Origin: Methylobacterium aerolatum | Lineage (GTDB): Bacteria; Pseudomonadota; Alphaproteobacteria; Rhizobiales; Beijerinckiaceae | Assembly (NCBI RefSeq): GCF_022179085.1 | Contig: NZ_BPQE01000009.1 | Coordinates: forward strand, 1 to 64,000 | Direction of reading: 5' to 3' | Length of the DNA: 64,000 bases | Part shown: positions 35,993 through 45,391 of the stretch, piece after piece | Layout: every line of letters begins with the position of its first letter | Numbering within the stretch: position 1 is the stretch's first letter | Notes under the pieces: model-generated | The model's database searches: none | Told to the model about the DNA's origin: nothing | What the model saw: the letters and a program-made list of their open reading frames with translations, nothing else | Position numbers and translations under genes: made by a program

Positions 35993-37006
35993 ATGATCCC
36001 CCTGTCCGTCCTCGACCTCTCCTTCGTCTCGGCCGATTCCACCCCCGCCCAGGCCCTGCACGACACCCTGGCGCTCGCCCGGCACGTCGATACCCTCGGC
36101 TACCGGCGCTACTGGCTCGCGGAGCACCACGCCCTGCCGAACGTGGCGAGCCCGGCTCCAGAGATCATGATCGGCCAAATCGCCGCCGCCACGACGCGCC
36201 TGCGGGTCGGCTCGGGCGGGATCATGCTGCCGAACCACGCGCCGCTGATGGTGGCCGAGCGGTTCCGGATGCTGGAGGCCCTCTTTCCCGGCCGGATCGA
36301 CCTCGGCCTCGGCCGGGCGCCCGGCACGGACGGGATCACCGCCCGCGCCCTGCGGCGGCGGGAGGCCCCCTCCGGCAACGGCGGCGACGACTTCCTCGAC
36401 CGGCTGCAGGAATTGCTGTTCTGGGACCAGGGCTTCCCCGAGGGCCACCCGTTCCGGTCCATCGTGGCGAGCCCGGCGGGCGTGCCCCTTCCGCCGCTCT
36501 TCCTCCTCGGCTCGTCGGATTACAGCGCGCAGGTGGCGGCGCAGATCGGCGCGGGCTTCGGCTTCGCCCAGCACTTCGCGGGGATGCCGGCGGAGGGGCC
36601 GATGCGGGCCTACCGGCAACGGTTCGAGCCCTCGCGCCTCGGGCCCAAGCCGCACGCGATCCTCGCGGTGGCGGCGATCTGCGCCCCGACGGACGCGGAG
36701 GCCGAACGGCTGGCCGCGAGCGCCCGGCTCTCGACGCTGCGCCGGGAGCGCGGCGAATACCGGCCCCTACCGAGCCTCGCCGAGGCGCTGGACTATCCCT
36801 ACACGCCCGCCGAGCGGGCGCGGATCGAACAGGGCCGGGACAGGCTCCATGTCGGCGCGCCGGAAACCCTGCGGGCCAGGCTCGCGGCGCTCGCCGAATC
36901 GGTCCAGGCGGATGAGCTGATGATCGTCACGGCCGTGCCGGACCGCGCGGCCCGGCACGACTCCTACCGCCTGCTGGCGGAGGCATGGGGCCTCCAAGGA
37001 GCGTGA
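35993..37006 (+). CDS. LLM-class flavin-dependent oxidoreductase (luciferase-like)
   Basis: This FMN- or F420-type TIM-barrel oxidoreductase has 337 aa. The start [12 protein letters not shown] is the normal beginning of the MsnO8-like subgroup, followed by [19 protein letters not shown] and the [16 protein letters not shown] and [13 protein letters not shown] segments that form the flavin site. Substrate is unknown. The frame is open upstream to 35738 but has no homology there. It is divergent from aspC with a toxin remnant in between, and ends in a family A repeat. Confidence 0.88.
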   Translation: MIPLSVLDLSFVSADSTPAQALHDTLALARHVDTLGYRRYWLAEHHALPNVASPAPEIMIGQIAAATTRLRVGSGGIMLPNHAPLMVAERFRMLEALFPGRIDLGLGRAPGTDGITARALRRREAPSGNGGDDFLDRLQELLFWDQGFPEGHPFRSIVASPAGVPLPPLFLLGSSDYSAQVAAQIGAGFGFAQHFAGMPAEGPMRAYRQRFEPSRLGPKPHAILAVAAICAPTDAEAERLAASARLSTLRRERGEYRPLPSLAEALDYPYTPAERARIEQGRDRLHVGAPETLRARLAALAESVQADELMIVTAVPDRAARHDSYRLLAEAWGLQGA

Positions 37007-37009
37007 CGC

Positions 37010-37106
37010 GGGGCGTGACGCCCCCTTGGCGGGGGGTGTCGGGGCGGGAGCCCCGACGAGCAGGACGCCGCCCTGCACCCGCGAAAGGACCCGGTCCCTT
37101 CGAAAC
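37010..37106 (-). repeat. Multi-hairpin repeat, family A (copy A5, diverged)
   Basis: Hairpins gtcggggcgggagccccgac, gcaggacgccgccctgc and gaaaggacccggtcccttc are preceded by a ggcgtgacgcccccttgg arm. It fills the 107-bp gap between convergent stops (37006 and 37114). Confidence 0.8.
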
Positions 37107-37113
37107 GCCGACG

Positions 37114-37398
37114 TCAGTAGCGGCAGATACGCCGGGGCCCGTAGGGCGTCGGACGGATGAAGCAGCGGCGGCCGTAGAACGGGCGCGGACGGTAGCCGTA
37201 ACCGTAGCCGGGGCGGCAGCGGCCGTACGGGCCGCGGGTCCAGCCCGGGCCGCAGCCGAAGGCCACGGTCTCGACGGGGGCGCTGCCGGCGAGCGTCGTC
37301 GCCGAACCGGCCTGGAGCGGCGCGGCCTGCGCGGAGGTGATGGCTCCGAGGCCGCCGAGGGCCAGGGCAGCCGCGAGCCCGATGAAGGACTTCGTCAT
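37114..37398 (-). CDS. Small secreted GCGPGW-type protein, 94 aa
   Basis: A signal peptide (residues 1-26, LAAALALGGLGAITSAQA) is followed by a mature part with GCGPGWTRGPYGRCRPGYGY and a basic tyrosine/arginine-rich end containing cysteines (RRCFIRP, RRICRY). Four cysteines could form disulfides in the periplasm. Such GCGPGW proteins are frequent in Methylobacterium and Bradyrhizobium but have no known function. The ATG at 37398 follows aaggaaaagacg as ribosome binding site. Confidence 0.8.
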   Translation of the reverse strand: MTKSFIGLAAALALGGLGAITSAQAAPLQAGSATTLAGSAPVETVAFGCGPGWTRGPYGRCRPGYGYGYRPRPFYGRRCFIRPTPYGPRRICRY

Positions 37399-37502
37399 CG
37401 TCTTTTCCTTGCGATCCGGCGCCGCCCCGAATTGAGGGCGGCTCGACCGTGGCGCAGAAACGCCGTCACGGCCGAACCGTTCACGCAAGGCGTGCAGATT
37501 CC

Positions 37503-38936
37503 TCAGCGACCGAAGAGCCTCTTCAGGCTACCGAGGAGGCCGCCCGGGGCGGGCGCCGCCTCGGCCGCCCCGTCCACCGGGGTCGCCGCCCGCCCGCCAT
37601 CCCCGCCGCCCGCCTTCGGCGCCAGGACGAGGCCGAGCGCCGCCGTGTCGGTGGTCTCCCGGTCGATCAGGATGAAGCTCCCGGTCTCGCGGTTGTCGGC
37701 GTAGGCATCCACCGCCACGGGGCGGTCGAGGGTCAGGCGCACGTCGGCGATGTCGTTGGCCGCGAGGCGCTCCGCCGGACCGGGCCTGCCCGTCTCCGGG
37801 TCGATGCGCGAGACGATCCGCTCCACCGTCGCCGTCACCGTCACGGTGCCGACCTTGGCGAGCAGGCTCGCGCCGGGGGCCAGCTCGGTCTCCGCCGCCC
37901 AGAACAGGCGGGCGTCGAGCGTCTCGAGTGTCAGGAGCGGCGCGCCCTCGGCCGCGATCACCTGGCCGCGGGAGGCGTCGATCTGCTCGGCCAGCACCAG
38001 GGTCACGGAGAGGTCGGCCCCGGCCTCGGGCAGATCGCCGTCGGCGGTGTAGATCCGCTCCACGGTGGCTTCGCGCCCGCCCGGTTGCACGCTCACGCGG
38101 TCGCCGGGGCGCACGGTGCCGCTGGCAATGCGCCCGCTGTAGCCCCGGAAGTCGGAATTCGGCCGATTGACCCACTGCACGGCCATGCGGAACGGGGCGT
38201 TCAGCGCCTCCTCGCGCACCGGCACGGTCTCCAGGAAGGACAGCAGGGTCCCGCCCGTATGCCAGGGCGTGTTCACCCCCGGCTCGACCACGTTGTCGCC
38301 GTTCTTGGCCGAGAGGGGGATCGGCCGGATCTCGGCGAAGTTCAGCCCGGCGGCGAAGTCCGAGAAGCCCGCCACGATCTCGGCGAAGCGGTCCTGCGAC
38401 CAGCCGATCAGGTCCATCTTGTTGACGGCCAGCACCACCCGGCGGATCCCGAGATTCGAGACCAGCAGGGCGTGGCGACGGGTCTGGCGGGTGAGGCCCT
38501 GGCGGGCATCCACGAGGATCACCGCCACGTCCGCCGTGGAGGCGCCGGTGGCCATGTTGCGGGTGTACTGCTCGTGGCCGGGCGTGTCGGCCACGATGAA
38601 GGAGCGCTTGTCCGTCGAGAAGAAGCGGTAGGCGACGTCGATGGTGATGCCCTGCTCCCGCTCGGCCTGGAGGCCGTCGACGAGGAGCGCGAGGTCCATC
38701 TCCTGCCCCTGCGTCCCGTGCTTGCGCGAATCGCGCCGCAGGGCGGTGATCTGGTCGTCGAAGATCTGCTTGGTGTCGTGCAGCAGGCGGCCGATCAGGG
38801 TCGACTTGCCGTCGTCCACCGAGCCGCAGGCGATGAAGCGCAGCACTTCCTTGTCGCGGTGCGTCGCCAGGAACGCGGCGTAGTCCTGCGCGACGGTGGA
38901 CGCCTCGAAGGCCGTCTTGGGCGGGTGGATGGTCAT
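37503..38936 (-). CDS. cysN: Sulfate adenylyltransferase subunit 1 (GTPase)
   Basis: CysN hydrolyses GTP to drive the formation of adenosine 5'-phosphosulfate by CysD. The GTP-binding motifs are GSVDDGKST (G1, near residue 38), DTPGHEQY (G3) and NKMD (G4), followed by an EF-Tu-like beta-barrel domain. The 477-aa protein ends with a proline/glycine-rich tail and SLKRLFGR; it has no fused APS kinase (CysC), unlike NodQ-type proteins. Its ATG overlaps the stop of cysD by one base. Confidence 0.95.
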   Translation of the reverse strand: MTIHPPKTAFEASTVAQDYAAFLATHRDKEVLRFIACGSVDDGKSTLIGRLLHDTKQIFDDQITALRRDSRKHGTQGQEMDLALLVDGLQAEREQGITIDVAYRFFSTDKRSFIVADTPGHEQYTRNMATGASTADVAVILVDARQGLTRQTRRHALLVSNLGIRRVVLAVNKMDLIGWSQDRFAEIVAGFSDFAAGLNFAEIRPIPLSAKNGDNVVEPGVNTPWHTGGTLLSFLETVPVREEALNAPFRMAVQWVNRPNSDFRGYSGRIASGTVRPGDRVSVQPGGREATVERIYTADGDLPEAGADLSVTLVLAEQIDASRGQVIAAEGAPLLTLETLDARLFWAAETELAPGASLLAKVGTVTVTATVERIVSRIDPETGRPGPAERLAANDIADVRLTLDRPVAVDAYADNRETGSFILIDRETTDTAALGLVLAPKAGGGDGGRAATPVDGAAEAAPAPGGLLGSLKRLFGR

Positions 38937-39889
38937 CAGAAGTAGCCCTCCTGCTTCTTGCGCTCCATGGCGCCCGCGCCGTCCTTGTCGATCACCCGGC
39001 CCTGCCGCTCCGAGGTGCGGGCGGCCAGCGTCTCGGCGATGATCTCCGGCAGGCTGGCGGCCTCGCTCTCCACCGCGCCGGTCAGCGGGTAGCAGCCGAG
39101 CGTCCGGAAGCGGACGACGCGCTGCTGCGGGGCCTCGCCGGGGTTCAGGGGCAGGCGGTCGTCATCGACCATGAGGAGTTGCCCGTCGCGCTCCACCACG
39201 GGGCGCGGCGCCGCGAAGTAGAGCGGCACGATCGGGATGTTCTCCTGCTCGATGTAGAGCCAGATATCGAGCTCGGTCCAGTTGGACAGCGGGAAGACGC
39301 GCAGCGACTCGCCGCGCTTCTTGCGGAGATTGTACAGGTGCCAGGGCTCGGCCCGCTGGCGCTTGGGATCCCAGCGGTGCTGGGCGGTGCGCAGGGAGAC
39401 GATGCGCTCCTTGGCGCGGCTCGCCTCCTCGTCCCGGCGGGCGCCGCCGAAGGCCGCGTCGAACTTGTGCTGGTCCAGCGCCTGCCGCAGGGCCTGCGTC
39501 TTCATCACGTCGGTGTGGACCTCGGAGCCGTGGCTCACCGGCCCGATGCCGCGGGCGAGCCCGTCCTGGTTGGTGTGGACCAGGAGGTCGAGGCCGAGCT
39601 CCTTCGCCCGCGCATCGCGGAAGGCGATCATCTCCTTGAACTTCCACGTCGTGTCGACGTGGAGGAGCGGGAAGGGCAGCTTGCCCGGCGCGAAGGCCTT
39701 CAGCGCCAGATGCAGCAGGACGGAGGAATCCTTGCCGATGGAATAGAGCATCACCGGGTTCTCGGTCTCGGCGACCGTCTCCCGGAAGATGTGGATGGCC
39801 TCGGCCTCCAGCCGCTTGAGGTGGCTCAGGCGGGCGGGGGAGGGGGCTTGGGTCGTCTCTGGCCGCAGGGCGGCCGTCGCGGCGCTCAT
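38936..39889 (-). CDS. cysD: Sulfate adenylyltransferase subunit 2
   Basis: CysD makes APS from ATP and sulfate with CysN. The PP-loop is [13 protein letters not shown] (near residue 50). [30 protein letters not shown] and the C-terminal KKQEGYF are all family signatures. Length (317 aa) is normal. The start [10 protein letters not shown] follows the cysH stop with an ATGA overlap, so cysH-cysD-cysN are translationally coupled. Confidence 0.95.
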   Translation of the reverse strand: MSAATAALRPETTQAPSPARLSHLKRLEAEAIHIFRETVAETENPVMLYSIGKDSSVLLHLALKAFAPGKLPFPLLHVDTTWKFKEMIAFRDARAKELGLDLLVHTNQDGLARGIGPVSHGSEVHTDVMKTQALRQALDQHKFDAAFGGARRDEEASRAKERIVSLRTAQHRWDPKRQRAEPWHLYNLRKKRGESLRVFPLSNWTELDIWLYIEQENIPIVPLYFAAPRPVVERDGQLLMVDDDRLPLNPGEAPQQRVVRFRTLGCYPLTGAVESEAASLPEIIAETLAARTSERQGRVIDKDGAGAMERKKQEGYF

Positions 39890-40710
39890 CGGGCGTACTC
39901 CGGCTGGCGGGTTTCGGGGGTGGGCTCGAACACGGCGGCTTCCCGGCCCGGCTGCACCGCGGCCCCGGGGCGGCCGACATGCAGCCCGCATTCCTTCTTG
40001 TCTTCCTGCTCCCACCACCAGCGCCCGGCGCGCTCCGGCTCGCCGACCTTCACCGCGCGGGTGCAGGGCGCGCAGCCGATGGAGGGAAAGCCCTTGTCGT
40101 GCAGGGTGTTGTAGGGAACGAAGTTGTCGCGGACGAAGAGGTCGATCCGCTCGCGGGTCCAATCCGCCAGCGGATTGAGCTTCACGAGGCCGCGCTCGGC
40201 GTCCCAGGCGGCCAGCGGCGTCGCGGCGCGATTGGCGGACTGCCCGGCCCGCAGGCCGGTGAGCCAGCCGGCGGCGCCGTGGAGCGCCCGGCCGAGCGGC
40301 TCGACCTTGCGGAAGCCGCAGCAGGCCTGACGCGCCGCCACGGAGCGGCGGAAGCCGTTGATGCCCTCCGCGCGGACGAAGGCTTCCTCGGCGGCCCGCT
40401 CGGGCACGTAGGCGAGGATGCGGATGCCGTAGGCGGCCTCGGTCTCGACCCAGGTGTCGTAGGTCTCGGGGAACAGGCGGCCCGTATCGAGGGTGGCGAT
40501 CTCCACCCGGCCGTCATCCCCGCGGGCGCCGGCGAGCTTGGCCATGGCGAGGGCGTGGGTGAGCACCTGATCCTCGATCCCGAGGCTCGTGGTGAAGACC
40601 AGCCGTCCGGGAACCTCGCGGGCGATCAGGGTCAGGCGGTCCTGAAGGTCGAGGGGCGCGAGGCTCCGGCCGAGGTCGTCGGCCGCCGTGGTGGGGTCCG
40701 TGAGGGACAT
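39886..40710 (-). CDS. cysH: Assimilatory adenylyl-sulfate reductase, [4Fe-4S] type
   Basis: The enzyme reduces activated sulfate to sulfite with thioredoxin. The 274-aa protein has Cys130-Cys131 (QACCGFRK) and Cys213-x-x-Cys216 (GCAPCTR), the four ligands of the [4Fe-4S] cluster found in APS reductases and absent from E. coli PAPS reductase, plus the catalytic Cys241 in KKECGLH. With no cysC gene here and CysN unfused, APS is the likely direct substrate. It is the first gene of the cysHDN operon and is divergent from an Lrp-type regulator. Confidence 0.93.
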   Translation of the reverse strand: MSLTDPTTAADDLGRSLAPLDLQDRLTLIAREVPGRLVFTTSLGIEDQVLTHALAMAKLAGARGDDGRVEIATLDTGRLFPETYDTWVETEAAYGIRILAYVPERAAEEAFVRAEGINGFRRSVAARQACCGFRKVEPLGRALHGAAGWLTGLRAGQSANRAATPLAAWDAERGLVKLNPLADWTRERIDLFVRDNFVPYNTLHDKGFPSIGCAPCTRAVKVGEPERAGRWWWEQEDKKECGLHVGRPGAAVQPGREAAVFEPTPETRQPEYAR

Positions 40711-40776
40711 GCTGTGGGCTCCTGCGCCGACCCTGTGGACATGAGGGGGCCACGCCGGTTGTCGAGGGGTCGAAAT

Positions 40777-40792
40777 GTTCGCTATATCGAAC
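40777..40792. promoter_or_regulatory. Dyad GTTC-N8-GAAC upstream of cysH
   Basis: The inverted repeat GTTC-GCTATATC-GAAC lies 67 bp upstream of the cysH start. The same dyad with the same spacing occurs upstream of cysJ (41544-41559). The central tatat could also serve as a -10 box on the minus strand. Confidence 0.55.
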
Positions 40793-40880
40793 GAAGTCAA
40801 GGCGAGGGGGCCGATTCCTCCCCGCGAAAGGCCGGTGGCGATGTGTGCCACCGCACGCGGCAAGGCCACGCTCACCGACG

Positions 40881-40908
40881 TAAATTAAAAAAATATTCTC
40901 GAAATTGG
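40881..40908. promoter_or_regulatory. AT-rich patch upstream of the Lrp-type gene
   Basis: The stretch taaattaaaaaaatattctc and following gaaattgg is strikingly AT-rich in this genome. It lies 70-100 bp before the TTG start of the regulator and is a likely promoter or self-binding site of an Lrp/AsnC protein. Confidence 0.45.
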
Positions 40909-40978
40909 TGCCACTCGCCTATATGGCCGCAAATTCCTTCTCCGCGGAGAAGGGGTGTCGAGACCGCGGAGGTCCCCC

Positions 40979-41494
40979 TTGGACGCCATCGACCTGAAGA
41001 TCCTCGCCCTGCTCCAGCGGGACGCGACCCTCTCCATCGCCGCCATTGGCGAGAAGGTCGGCCTGTCGCAGACTCCCTGCTGGAAGCGCATCCAGCGCCT
41101 GGAATCCGACGGGGTGATCGACCGGCGCGTCGCCGTGCTCGACCCGGTGAAGCTCGGCCTCGGCCTGACGGTCTTCGTCTCGATCGAGACGGCCGACCAC
41201 TCGCAGGAGTGGTTGCAGCGCTTCGCCGACACCGTGTCGGCCATGCCGGAGGTGCTGGAATTCTACCGGATGGCGGGGGACGTGGATTACATGCTGCGTG
41301 TCGTCGTCGCGGACATGCAGGCCTACGACACCTTCTACAAGCGCCTGATCGCGGTGCTGCCCCTCAAGAACGTGACCTCGCGCTTCGCCATGGAAAAGGT
41401 GAAGTCGACCACGGCCTTGCCCCTGCCCGCGCCGCCCAAGGCGACGCGCCACCTGCCCGAGCTGGCCCCGGCCCTCGCTGCGGTCGGAGATTAA
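40979..41494 (+). CDS. Lrp/AsnC family transcriptional regulator
   Basis: The 171-aa protein has an N-terminal helix-turn-helix (residues 3-50, [20 protein letters not shown] then [16 protein letters not shown]) and a C-terminal ligand-sensing RAM domain (about 65-145). The TTG at 40979 was chosen because ggaggt lies 7 bases upstream and it gives the usual MDAIDLKIL beginning; a GTG at 40955 is the alternative. It sits between the divergent cysHDN operon and cysJ-cysI, so it may respond to cysteine, methionine or a sulfur intermediate. Confidence 0.9.
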   Translation: MDAIDLKILALLQRDATLSIAAIGEKVGLSQTPCWKRIQRLESDGVIDRRVAVLDPVKLGLGLTVFVSIETADHSQEWLQRFADTVSAMPEVLEFYRMAGDVDYMLRVVVADMQAYDTFYKRLIAVLPLKNVTSRFAMEKVKSTTALPLPAPPKATRHLPELAPALAAVGD

Positions 41495-41543
41495 TCTTCT
41501 CTTTCAGAACGATTGCGCGATAGCCGTTTGCTACCGTCGCGTC

Positions 41544-41559
41544 GTTCTGCAAAACGAAC
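41544..41559. promoter_or_regulatory. Dyad GTTC-N8-GAAC upstream of cysJ
   Basis: GTTC-TGCAAAAC-GAAC lies 44 bp before the cysJ start. Over 17 bases it agrees with the dyad upstream of cysH at 12 positions, including all eight dyad bases. Confidence 0.55.
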
Positions 41560-41603
41560 GTTCCGGTTGACATGGGCCGCGTGCCCGACGACATGGTTCC
41601 CCG

Positions 41604-43367
41604 ATGTCTCGCTCTGCTCTCCTCCCGCGCACCGCTCCCTTCGGAGACGGCGAACGCGCCAGCCTCGACGCCGTCCTCGGCAACGCGAGCCCGACCCAAC
41701 GGGCATGGCTCGCCGGCTTCCTGGCCGGCCTCGACGCCGCCGGGGGCCAGCCCCAGGCCGCGCCCGCCCAGGCGCCCAAGGCGTCCGAGCCGCTGACGGT
41801 CATCTACGCGAGCGAATCCGGAAATTCGGAGAAGCTCGCGGGCGACGTCGCCAAGCTCGCCCGCAAGCAGGGCTTCAAGCCGAAGGTGGTGGACTTCGCC
41901 GACCTCGACGTGGCGACCCTGCCGAAGGCGGGCAAGCTCGTGGCCATCGCCGCCACCTGGGGCGAGGGTGAGCCCCCGGCCCGCGCGGTGCGGGCCTACG
42001 GCGAGCTGATGGGCGAGGGCGCCCCGCGCCTGGAGGGCGTGGAATTCGCCGTGCTGTCGCTCGGCGACACCTCGTACGCGGAATTCTGCGCCATCGGGAA
42101 GGCGCTCGACGCCCGGTTCGAGGCGCTGGGGGGCAAGCGCGCCGCCGAGCGCGCCGACCTCGACCTCGATTTCGAGACGCCCGCCGCCGAGTGGATCAAG
42201 GGCACCCTCAAGGCGCTGGCGCCCGCCGCGGCCCAGGACAACGTGGTGGCGGTGGACTTCGCCCGCGCCGGCGGGGACGAGGAGGCCGAGCCGAGCCGCG
42301 ACCCCGTCGTGGTCGAGGTGGTAGAGCACGTGAACCTCAACTCCTCCCGCTCCGACAAGGAGACGATCCACCTCGCCCTCGCCTTCGAGGACGGCGCTCC
42401 GGCCTACGAGCCGGGCGATTCCCTGGAGCTCTATCCCGAGAACGATCCGCAGCTCGTCGACGAGATCCTGGCCGCCACCGGCCTGTCGGGCGACGAGGCC
42501 CTGCGCCGGTCGCTGCTGACCGAGCGTGACATCACCACGCTCTCGCCGGCCACGATCGAGCGCTTCGCCAAGGCGACGGGCTCGGACGAGGCGAGCGCCT
42601 TCGCGGCGGGCGGCGAGGCCCGCGCCTGGGTCGAGGGCCGCAACCTCATCGACCTGATCGAGCGGTTCCCCGCCACGCTCACGGCGGAGCATTTCGGCAC
42701 CATCACCCGGCCCCTGCCGCCGCGGGCCTACTCCATCGCCTCCTCGCGCAAGGAGGTGGGGGACGAGGTGCACCTCGCCATCGTGGCGGTGCGCTACGAG
42801 ACCTTTGGCCGGGCGCGCTCCGGCGTGGCCTCGGTCCACGTGGCCGACCGGATCAAGGACGGCGCCAAGCTGCGGGTCCGGCTGAAGCCGAACAAGCACT
42901 TCCGCCTGCCCGCGGACCCCGCCACCGACATCATCATGGTCGGCCCCGGCACCGGCGTCGCCCCGTTCCGCGCCTTCGTGCAGGAGCGCCGGGCGGTGGA
43001 AGCTCCCGGCCGCTCCTGGCTGTTCTTCGGCGACCGCCACTTCACCCACGACTTCCTGTACCAGCTCGAATGGCAGGAGGCCCTGGAGGACCGGTCGCTC
43101 ACCAAGATCGACGTAGCCTTCTCCCGTGACCAGCCGGAGAAGATCTACGTCCAGGACCGCATCGACCAGCACGCCGCCGAACTGGTGGAGTGGCTGGAGG
43201 GCGGCGCCCATTTCTACGTCTGCGGCGACGCGAAGAAGATGGCCAAGGACGTGCGCGCCGCCGTGGTCCGGGCCTTCGAGACCGTGAAGGGCCTCTCGGC
43301 GGCTGACGCCGAGTCGCACGTCGCGGGGCTTGAGCGGGCCAAGCGATACCAGCAGGACGTGTACTGA
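41604..43367 (+). CDS. cysJ: NADPH-sulfite reductase flavoprotein subunit
   Basis: CysJ passes electrons from NADPH through FAD and FMN to the sulfite reductase haemoprotein. The 587-aa protein has an N-terminal leader, a flavodoxin domain (about residues 63-205, VIYASESGNSEKLAGD and AATWGEGEPP), an FAD-binding domain (RAYSIASS near residue 375) and an NADPH-binding domain (VGPGTGVAPFRAFVQERR, YVCGDAKKMAKDV). It ends RYQQDVY as is typical. It precedes the haemoprotein gene by 160 bp. Confidence 0.93.
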   Translation: MSRSALLPRTAPFGDGERASLDAVLGNASPTQRAWLAGFLAGLDAAGGQPQAAPAQAPKASEPLTVIYASESGNSEKLAGDVAKLARKQGFKPKVVDFADLDVATLPKAGKLVAIAATWGEGEPPARAVRAYGELMGEGAPRLEGVEFAVLSLGDTSYAEFCAIGKALDARFEALGGKRAAERADLDLDFETPAAEWIKGTLKALAPAAAQDNVVAVDFARAGGDEEAEPSRDPVVVEVVEHVNLNSSRSDKETIHLALAFEDGAPAYEPGDSLELYPENDPQLVDEILAATGLSGDEALRRSLLTERDITTLSPATIERFAKATGSDEASAFAAGGEARAWVEGRNLIDLIERFPATLTAEHFGTITRPLPPRAYSIASSRKEVGDEVHLAIVAVRYETFGRARSGVASVHVADRIKDGAKLRVRLKPNKHFRLPADPATDIIMVGPGTGVAPFRAFVQERRAVEAPGRSWLFFGDRHFTHDFLYQLEWQEALEDRSLTKIDVAFSRDQPEKIYVQDRIDQHAAELVEWLEGGAHFYVCGDAKKMAKDVRAAVVRAFETVKGLSAADAESHVAGLERAKRYQQDVY

Positions 43368-43406
43368 CACGAACCGACCGTCACTCGTGACCATCGTCCG
43401 ATCCGC

Positions 43407-43488
43407 GCCTTCCTCCTGAGGCGCCCGCACCAGCGGGCCTCGAAGGAGACCTCCCCTTCGCTGCGGCACCTCGGGATGAGGAGGAAGG
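43407..43488. repeat. Palindromic intergenic repeat, family D (copy D2)
   Basis: The element has outer arms ccttcctcct and aggaggaagg, with ctcgaaggag inside and a ctcgggatgag end as in copy D1. It lies between cysJ and cysI. Confidence 0.75.
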
Positions 43489-43527
43489 ATCGGACGGTCA
43501 CCGCCGACACAGCATATCGGGACCACC

Positions 43528-45324
43528 ATGACCGACGGCACCCCCACCCTCACCAAGCGCGTGTACGACACGCCGCCGACCTCCCGCCCGATCACCGACG
43601 CGGAGGCGGCCCGCGAGGCCAAGCTCGCGGCCAACGAGCACATCAAGATCGCCAGCGGCTACCTGCGCGGCACCCTCGCGGACGGGCTTCTGGCCCACGC
43701 CACCGGCGCCATCTCCGAGGATGACGGGCAGCTCGTGAAGTTCCACGGGATGTACCTGCAGGACGACCGCGACCTGCGGCCGGAGCGGAGCAAGAAGAAG
43801 CTCGACAAGGCCTACAGCTTCATGATCCGCCTGCGCATCGCGGGGGGCGTGGTCAGCCCGAAGCAGTGGCTGGTCCTCGACGACATCGCCCGGACCTACG
43901 CGGGCAACGCCCTGCGCGCGACGACGCGCCAGACCTTCCAGTACCACGGCGTCATCAAGTCGAACCTGAAGCGGACCATGGCCGCCATCGACGCGGCGCT
44001 GCTCGACACCATCGCCGCCTGCGGCGACGTGAACCGCAACGTCATGGCCGCTACGAACCCGGCCCAGGTGAAGGCGCACAAGGCCGCCTACCAGCTCGCC
44101 AAGGACATCTCCGATTCGCTCCTGCCGAAGACCAATGCGTGGCGCGAGATCTGGCTCGACGGCGAGCGGGTCGTCGGCGGCGAGGACGGGCCGGAGGTGG
44201 AGCCGATCTACGGCCGCACCTACCTGCCGCGGAAGTTCAAGACGGTCATCGCCGTGCCGCCGTCGAACGAGGTCGATATCTTCGCCCACGATCTCGGCTT
44301 CATCGCGATCCTCGACAAGAAGAACGCGGTCACCGGCTGGAACGTCACGGTCGGCGGCGGCATGGGCATGACCCACGGCGAGCCCGACACCTTCCCCCGC
44401 ACCGCCGACGTGATGGGCTTCTGCAAGCCGGAGGACGCGGTGAAGGTCGCCGAGGCGGTGATGACCGTCCAGCGCGACTGGGGCAACCGCACCAACCGCA
44501 AGAACGCCCGGCTCAAGTACACGATCGAGCGCTACGGCCTCGACGCCTTCCGCGCCGAGGTGGAGAAGCGGATCGGCAAGAAGCTCGGGGCGGTGAAGCC
44601 CTTCACCTTCACCGGCAACGGCGACCGCTTCGGCTGGACCGAGGGCGACGACGGCCGCCATCACCTGACCCTCTACGTCCCCTCCGGCCGGATCAAGGAT
44701 TACGAGGACGGCCCGCGCTTCCTCTCCGGCCTGCGCCGGGTGGCCGAGGAGCACGAGGGCGACTTCCGCCTCACCGCTAACCAAAACGTCATCATCGCCA
44801 ACGTGCCGGAGGCCCGACGCGCGGCCATCGAGGCGATCGTGGACGAGTACGGCATGACCAAGGGGGCGGGGGCGCTGCGGCGCAACTCCATCGCCTGCGT
44901 CGCCATGCCGACCTGCGGCCTGGCGCTCGCCGAGAGCGAGCGCTTCCTGCCGGGCCTGATGGACGACCTGGAGGCGAGCCTCGCCAAGCACGGGTTGCAG
45001 GACGAGGAGATCACCATCCGCTCCACCGGATGTCCCAACGGCTGCGCCCGGCCCTTCATCGCCGAGATCGGCCTCGTGGGCCGGGGTCCCGAGCGCTACC
45101 ACCTCTATCTCGGCGCCGCCTTCGACGGCTCGCGCCTCGGCAAGCTCTACCGGGAGGACGCCTCGCCGGCCGAGGTGGTCTCGACCCTGGATCCGCTCTT
45201 CGCCGAGTTCGCGAAGGCCAAGCAGGCCGGCGAGCATTTCGGCGACTACCTGATCCGCGCCGGCCATGTGACGAGGACGATCAACGGGCCGGACTTCCAT
45301 GCCCAGACCGGGGCGCTGAAGTAG
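43528..45324 (+). CDS. cysI: Sulfite reductase haemoprotein (nitrite/sulfite reductase family)
   Basis: The enzyme reduces sulfite to sulfide with six electrons at a sirohaem coupled to a [4Fe-4S] cluster. The four cysteine ligands lie in ACVAMPTCGLAL and STGCPNGCARP (about residues 455-510). ATTRQTFQYHGV (siroheme/sulfite-binding arginines near residue 132) and VTVGGGMGMTHG are also conserved. The 598-aa length and CysJ neighbour favour the NADPH-dependent CysI over ferredoxin-dependent forms. Sirohaem synthase (cysG) is not in the window. Confidence 0.93.
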   Translation: MTDGTPTLTKRVYDTPPTSRPITDAEAAREAKLAANEHIKIASGYLRGTLADGLLAHATGAISEDDGQLVKFHGMYLQDDRDLRPERSKKKLDKAYSFMIRLRIAGGVVSPKQWLVLDDIARTYAGNALRATTRQTFQYHGVIKSNLKRTMAAIDAALLDTIAACGDVNRNVMAATNPAQVKAHKAAYQLAKDISDSLLPKTNAWREIWLDGERVVGGEDGPEVEPIYGRTYLPRKFKTVIAVPPSNEVDIFAHDLGFIAILDKKNAVTGWNVTVGGGMGMTHGEPDTFPRTADVMGFCKPEDAVKVAEAVMTVQRDWGNRTNRKNARLKYTIERYGLDAFRAEVEKRIGKKLGAVKPFTFTGNGDRFGWTEGDDGRHHLTLYVPSGRIKDYEDGPRFLSGLRRVAEEHEGDFRLTANQNVIIANVPEARRAAIEAIVDEYGMTKGAGALRRNSIACVAMPTCGLALAESERFLPGLMDDLEASLAKHGLQDEEITIRSTGCPNGCARPFIAEIGLVGRGPERYHLYLGAAFDGSRLGKLYREDASPAEVVSTLDPLFAEFAKAKQAGEHFGDYLIRAGHVTRTINGPDFHAQTGALK

Positions 45325-45330
45325 GGCCTT

Positions 45331-45366
45331 CGCCGTCACGGCCGCGCGAGCGAGGCCGTGACGGCG
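45331..45366. terminator. 13-bp perfect hairpin between convergent genes
   Basis: The stem CGCCGTCACGGCC / GGCCGTGACGGCG has a 10-base loop and lies between the cysI stop and a convergent small gene. There is no T tract on either side, so terminator activity is only probable. Confidence 0.45.
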
Positions 45367-45391
45367 GGGCAGGGGCCGTCAGGTCGCCGAC

